The notes under the pieces are model-generated. The model was not told the origin of the DNA and made no database searches. It was given only the letters and a program-made list of their open reading frames with translations. From contig JANTQF010000416.1 of the NCBI GenBank assembly GCA_032988165.1, positions 1 to 28,119 of the forward strand: a DNA stretch of 28,119 nt, written 5' to 3'. Source of the stretch: Emmonsiellopsis sp. PD_33 (lineage: Eukaryota; Ascomycota; Eurotiomycetes; Onygenales; Ajellomycetaceae). Of this stretch, positions 23,127 through 28,119 are shown piece after piece; the first letter of the stretch is position 1; each line of letters begins with the position of its first letter. The position numbers and the translations under genes were made by a program.

Positions 23127-23528
23127 GGGACCATGAATTTTCATGCATGTTTAGTTTGGTTTGGTTTGATTTTAGTCACACATGAGTGACTAAAACATGA
23201 TTTTAAATTTTAAAACAGATAAAATAACCAACCTTTTTAATTTAAAATAGGATCAAACATGACTAGGATTATTCCATAATACTTCCATGTCACTTCTTGG
23301 CATTTCTTGGCAAAAAACTACTATTTTTAGTATACTTTTTAGGGAATTTTCCTAGATTTCCAGGGTCAAAATTGGATTAAAAATTTCCTAGTTTTAAAAA
23401 GTCATTTAAAATACATTTTAACTTATTTAAAATATAAAATATTTTAGTTTATAATGGGACTAAACTACATGGTCCTGTTTGATTTGATTTGATTTAGTTT
23501 TATGCCTGTGGGACCAAATGGGACCATG
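23127..23528. repeat. Unit bracketed by GGGACCATG direct repeats with TTTGRTTTG-rich arms
   Basis: GGGACCATG occurs at 23127-23135 and 23520-23528, and inverted (CATGGTCC) at 23468-23475. Next to each end is a related sequence of tandem TTTGGTTTGG or TTTGATTTGA motifs running into TTTTAG or TTTTA (about 23150-23175 and 23477-23503). A perfect 10-bp hairpin sits inside (23170-23195). The arrangement suggests a small degraded element or the end of a larger one; terminal inverted repeats could not be defined. Confidence 0.4.
23170..23195. repeat. Perfect 10-bp hairpin
   Basis: TTTTAGTCAC (23170-23179) pairs with GTGACTAAAA (23186-23195) across a 6-nt ACATGA loop. No T-run or coding context marks it as a terminator. 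It lies within the GGGACCATG-bracketed unit. Confidence 0.6.
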
Positions 23529-23788
23529 CAGGAAAAGTAATAAAATATGTATGAAATAGGACTAACTATTAATGAAAAATGAGTAACTAGGTAAGTATAT
23601 ATATATTTACCTGGTCTCAGCAGCCAGTCTAGTGGGGAGGAATGAGAATGCTCAGTAGAATGTATGTGTTTATATTCATACTGAATTTTTATGGTTTGCT
23701 GAAATGGTGCTCTAATAGCTCTGATGCTATTACACAAATCAGAGCTGTCATATTACTGTGAAAAGTGGATTTTACTGTGGAATTACTA

Positions 23789-24290
23789 TTCTCTAAAATC
23801 TAATATTAATATTCTATTTATATTAAAGTTTTTAATCTATATATATTAAAATCATAAAGGATTTTAATAATATATGATTATTCTATAAAATTATAGACTA
23901 CTATTATCCCATTCTACTATCATTCTATACATTAGAGTAATGATATGCTAGTAAACCTTAATTTAATAGTATACTTATTATTCTCTAAAATATAATGTTA
24001 ATATTTTATTAATAATTTATCTGGCACAATGCTCTAGTAAATATATTGAAGAGTAAATTATAATGAAAGCTAATTATCACACTGTCCTATCACCATTCTA
24101 TATGTTAGAGTAATGATATGATAGTAAACCTTAATTTAATAATATTTTCATTATTCTCTGAAATATAATGTTAATATTTTATTAATAATTTATCTGACAC
24201 AATGCTCTAGCAAATATATTAGAGAGTAAATTATAATGAAGGTTAATTATCACACTGTCCTATTATCATTTTATGTATTGGAGTTATAAT
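23789..24290. repeat. 173-bp tandem repeat, two full copies plus degenerate flanking copies
   Basis: Copy 1 is 23921-24093 and copy 2 is 24094-24266, exactly 173 bp apart at every landmark (CATTCTATA, GTAAACCTTAATTTAAT, ATTCTCT, CACAATGCTCTAG, TATCACACTGTCCTAT). A third copy starts at 24267 and fades after about 25 bp. An earlier diverged copy begins near 23789 at a spacing of ~192 bp. Copies 1 and 2 are about 90 percent identical by hand, and most differences are C/T or A/G transitions, as expected if hypermutation acted after duplication. No coding potential was seen. Confidence 0.85.
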
Positions 24291-24475
24291 ATAACTATAG
24301 AGCATTGAATTTACTATATATATACTATCCCTAGGGTAGAACTTTGATATTTTATTATATTTTTATTTTTAGAATAGGGAAATAATTAAAAAGAACATTC
24401 ATTTATTGTATTATCCCTATCTATATATCTAGAAAAAAAAAAGAAAAAACAGACTTATAACTTATTCTGAAAAAT

Positions 24476-25676
24476 CTAGAAAAAACCATGCTTATCTTCC
24501 TCCACCTCTATACTTTCTGCTCTGTCTACCTCCCCTGATTCCATAGCCATCTCTGATTCTTCATTGATGATCACACTGTTAGGGTTTAGTAGTCTGACAA
24601 CTAAAGAGTGTTGCTCATAATATTCCCTGGATTGAAGGATGAACTCTAGTATGATAGCTGAGAGTAAGAAACTATATGCTATCTCTACATAAACATCTAA
24701 GAAACTTTTTATTAGAATTATAAATATAGAGGGATATAGACATTATTTTGAGCTTGAAAATAATATTTTCCTGGAAGTGGATAACTTCTACTTCTACTAT
24801 ATAAATAAGATATAAATTAGTAATAAGTCATTTATATTAAATTTATCATACATACATTCTGGATAGAGGGGGGCAGCTTGGACTTCATTATTATCAATTT
24901 ATACTCTAAGATGTTTATTGTACTCCTGATCCCTCTGAGGTGTTTCTTCATATCCTGATTCATAATTTATTAGCTAGATTAAAATAATAATTCAAGAAAT
25001 CTATTTACCTTTATCAGTAAAAGAGTTATAGATGACTACTTGAATATGATCTCTCTAATTTCTCTATTTTACTTGAGTTTGAAGATTATTATATTAAGTA
25101 TAGGAATTTTTTTGGCTTCTATCTTTATTAGCTCTGAATTTATTGTCTACTCACTAATAACTACCTGCACATTCTTTTTCTTTTTTACTTTACTTTTCTT
25201 CATAATTAACTTTACTAACTCTGACTTGATCTTCTCTATCTTATCTAGCAGGCCCATCTGATGCATGTTCTTAACAATATTATTTGTGATGTTCATATAG
25301 AAGACATACATGGTATGTGTAACTGTAATACTCTCTAACAGCACTTCTGAAACTTCCTGGCAGAATTTCTTATTTTATACACAATTAAAATAGAAGTTTC
25401 TTGACTCAATGATGTGATTATAGGGTCTCTCCAAGTTCTTTGAGTACATATATTCTAAAATGCAATAATAATAGATAGTGTTCCTTTTATTATTATTCAT
25501 AATAGCTAGTTCTCTGCCCTCTAAATCCTTCTTTAATCTGATCTTACATATAGGTATTCTACTAACCATTATTTTAGCCATAATTTTATAGTCTCTAGCC
25601 TTATCAGTTCTTACATCTTCTAAAGTTCAAACTTCTTCAAATGAAATGACTACTTATCTGATCTTTTGAGGTGAGC
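24476..25676 (-). pseudogene. Decayed gene of unknown family, C-terminal part
   Basis: Unrecognised. On the minus strand a frame from 25676 to 25009 (~220 codons, about six stops) joins one from 24973 to 24476 (~165 codons, about five stops). The 35-nt gap (25008-24974) begins GTAAAT and ends TCTAG; removing it restores frame exactly, so it may be a relic intron, though it is short for one. Stop density near 3 percent is well below the roughly 8 percent expected in random DNA this AT-rich. Most stops replace a likely Gln (TAG or TAA from CAG or CAA). Visible features: a stretch starting MAKIMVSRIPICK, a Lys-rich probable coiled coil (LLDKIEKIKSELVKLIMKK), a Tyr/Pro-containing APLYPEC block, and an acidic C-terminus (SGEVDRAESIEVEEDKHGFF) ending at TAG 24476-24478. 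If RIP hit it, it belonged to a multicopy family. Confidence 0.5.
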
Positions 25677-25892
25677 AAGGGAGAGGAGGACAAATTCTGA
25701 TACTTACAGGGAGGAGGAGGGGTAGATAAATGTTAAGCTATTAAGCATATAATTAAAGAAGAAGAAAAAGGAAGAGAAAGAGGAAAAGATAGATATTTTG
25801 TAATGAATCAGATATCATCTGACTATCCTATCTGACAATCAATACATCACTTTATTTACTTACTTCCAGTTCACCTTCAAAATCAACATCAT

Positions 25893-27235
25893 CTCTTTTT
25901 ATTTTCTATATACTAAACTGGTCAACTTAAATACAACTATGGAATGAGCTCATACTAATGTCTTTTAAGATAATATATGATATAGACTCTCACTGTTTTC
26001 AGAATACACATGTGAACTAGCTACTAATAGCTCTGAAATATATATATATAGATCTATGAAGTGAGTACATACTAATAATAAAGAGTAGGTACAGTAATTT
26101 CCCACACTCTCTATCATATCATTAAGATAGATATTGGGAATACTTTATAAATACTTCATTTTACTATCTGGCAGCAGTAAATATACTAAAATTAAACTAA
26201 TACTATGTGGAAGATATATAGAAAGTAATCCAAAATAAATATATGACTATTCAGTTGAAAATCCCTACTCATACATTCTCTCTAATCATACATTAGAATT
26301 ATCTTCTTCATAATGAAATCATTAAATTCTTTATTCTCTATTCAATATATTCAGCTCTGCAACTAGTAATTCATTTTATCTAGGTTTTTATAGAAGAAAT
26401 ATACTCTGAAAATGCATCTAATACTATCAATCCACATCCTACATCTAAAGCTATAGATTATACCTTATAAAGCTATAGATTCTATCTGCTCTGAAATGGA
26501 AATAAAGCATATCTTTTTCTTCACAATCTTCTTAACTTTAGAATCAGACTTCCATTTCTTTTCAGATTTTTGATGGGTAATCAGCTCTGCAAAGTTTTCC
26601 TGACCTATATCACTATATTGTTCTGTAGAGATCATATGATCCTAAAAATCAATAACTTCATCTCATGCTCTAATTTAAATATACTTATTCTCATTCCTTT
26701 CAACTAGATCATCCCACAGCTTAATCTGGGTAGCAAGATTTACATATATTTCTAGATGAGGTATAAGCCATTAATCTTCAGGATTATAGGTACTGACATA
26801 TATATTTAATATATTATTACTCTATAGAATTAAATCATTTATTGTCTAGAATCAGCCCAGTCTAATAGAATACCTAATAAAATTTATCTAAAGTGAATCT
26901 CTAGAAGAAATGCTAGAAGATATTCTTTTCATCAGTGTAGTTATATATATTACATTCTGAATGACTAGCTTTATTCAGCTCTTTTTCCTGCTGAATATAT
27001 TTCTATAATAAAATCAATAAATTAGCAGTTTATTCTGACTTTAGAATATTTATAGACAGTGTTGACTATACAGCCTAGTATTATAATATTTTCTATTCAA
27101 TTCAAGTTGAAGCTTTATTAACTGATCATAAGCACTCTGGATCCCCATTAGTGACCCTACTAAATACCCTATATATGAAATGGCTGATTATTAATCTCTA
27201 TAATTAATAATCAGATTAGTATTTAGAGTCATCAT
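25893..27235 (-). pseudogene. Possible N-terminal part of the same decayed gene
   Basis: One minus-strand frame can be followed from an ATG-ATG pair (27235) to about 25893, ~447 codons with about 32 stops. That stop rate is not lower than chance for this composition, so support is weak. Two points favour former coding. By my count about three quarters of the stops are TAG or TGA although TAA should be commonest at this base composition, and there are long clean stretches with ordinary protein character (for example SAISYIGYLVGSLMGIQSAY near 27187 and LATQIKLWDDLVERNENKY near 26740). No domain is recognised. The gap to the better-supported part (25892-25677) contains a GTAAGT but no clear matching acceptor. 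Confidence 0.3.
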
Positions 27236-28119
27236 CTCTGAAATTCATTTCTATGCTCATTATAATGATATTCTCCTAAAATTATTAATTAATCTATATT
27301 TTATATTTCTCTGCCTATCATTGAACCTCCATCAATCCTCTCCAGATTTATTTTAACTCATGGCCAATTTTGACTGGGTTTTCAGTTGAATTTCATTGGG
27401 TATCTAGATCAACTCTTACCTTCATATAGTTAAGTATCTTGTATTTTTATGTTCAAAAATTGTTAAGTATGCCATTCTGTGCTGCAGTCCACATACATAA
27501 TTTATAACTATAATTCTGAAATACCTGTAATATCAGTTCATCCACTTTCCTAGAGAATGTAAGGAGATATGACTATTTTATTTACTACTGAAGATCCCTC
27601 TTCTGTGTGTGATTTATTTACTCATAGAATTCTAACATAATCTAATTATACTATCCATTAGAATTAGAGAATATACTACTTGTGTGATTCTAGCTTTCTA
27701 TTAATATACTACTACTTCTAGTAAGTGCAGGGTCTATAAGAGGAAGTCTATCCCTCTAACCATCAGGCTACTTCTAGTTAGCAATATATTTATAAAGTTC
27801 TTATTTATAGAATAGAAACTAATCATATTACTCAATTCTGAACTGAAGGAATTAATGACAGACATGACTAAGTAATGAGTAGACTAGATAATGATATGAA
27901 AATAAAATTATATCTGATAGAGAAGGAAATTTATAGATAATAAAAGGAAATAGAAAAGATTGAAGTTCATAATTCTACTAGATAATGTAACTTAAGACTT
28001 CTATTTTTGAAGGCATGTTTAATATGTATTTAATCTTATTTCTTTTTTTAAAGCTATTATATTCATACTTCTTTTCTAATTTTCCTACTTTTTCCTCTGA
28101 AAAAATCTAATCTACAATA
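27236..28119. other. AT-rich tail with no identified gene
   Basis: Continuous AT-rich, CpG-free DNA without an open frame of note. The only structure noticed is an 11-bp direct repeat around a 45-bp tRNA-like fragment (27712-27778), listed separately. Confidence 0.5.
27712..27778 (-). repeat. 45-bp tRNA-like fragment between 11-bp direct repeats
   Basis: CTACTTCTAGT occurs at 27712-27722 and again at 27768-27778. The 45 bp between read on the minus strand as CCTGATGGTTAGAGGGATAG followed by ACTTCCTCTTATAG, reminiscent of a tRNA D arm and anticodon arm. There is no paired acceptor stem and no B box, so it is not a functional tRNA. A short tRNA-derived insertion or chance are both possible. 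Confidence 0.25.

Larger units (their letters stand above)
22301..28119. other. AT-rich, CpG-null repeat block
   Basis: By eye I found no CpG from 22301 to the end of the window (5.8 kb), and most of it is far richer in A and T than the gene island. No intact gene is visible; every frame is broken at short intervals apart from a few minus-strand stretches described separately. The composition matches RIP-degraded repeat isochores known from onygenalean genomes. The left edge is diffuse: 22301-23100 is simple-sequence-rich and may lack CpG partly by chance, whereas the tract beyond about 23120 is clearly repeat-derived. Confidence 0.75.

Noticed and set aside
25040..25261. Plus-strand ORF of 73 aa, Phe/Ile-rich, resembling a membrane protein
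   Set aside because: It is the antisense of the Lys-rich minus-strand coding relic; the hydrophobicity arises from complementing AAA/AAG codons.
22301..28119. CRISPR array or bacterial-type mobile element
   Set aside because: Repeats here are a 173-bp tandem without spacers, and the genes around it are spliced eukaryotic genes.

Overview
This window is ascomycete fungal nuclear DNA. It has short GT-AG introns of 63-120 bp, CT-rich leaders and three conventional protein genes. Gene content and repeat character fit a eurotiomycete, most likely the Onygenales group that includes the dimorphic fungi; that placement is inference. The first ~228 bp are homopolymer-ridden and look like an unreliable contig end.

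Layout. Positions 229-800 are ordinary CpG-containing DNA with no recognised gene. Positions 817-7205 hold one complete but dead non-LTR (LINE) retrotransposon on the minus strand. It is bounded by an exact 16-bp target-site duplication (801-816 and 7206-7221). Both its ORFs can still be followed in single reading frames through many stop codons, and it contains no CpG at all. A gene island occupies ~7.2-22.3 kb. It carries a 14-TM MFS (DHA2-type) transporter on the plus strand (8533-10670, five exons), the transcription elongation factor SPT6 on the minus strand (12311-16893, four exons), and an STE7-type MAP kinase kinase on the plus strand (19902-21687, four exons). The MFS gene and SPT6 converge; SPT6 and STE7 diverge from a 3-kb intergenic region.

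From 22,301 to the end (5.8 kb) the DNA is very AT-rich and again has no CpG. It holds a 173-bp tandem repeat, small hairpins and direct repeats, and on the minus strand a decayed coding region (about 24.5-25.7 kb, possibly starting near 27.2 kb) whose protein I do not recognise.

The genes do not form a pathway. SPT6 is a core chromatin and Pol II factor, STE7 is the middle kinase of the mating/filamentation MAPK cascade, and the MFS gene is an accessory efflux pump. The most striking feature is the architecture: a CpG-containing gene island set between two CpG-null, hypermutated repeat blocks. The left block's edge coincides with the transposon's target-site duplication, the behaviour expected of a RIP-like mutator acting on repeats and sparing neighbouring genes.
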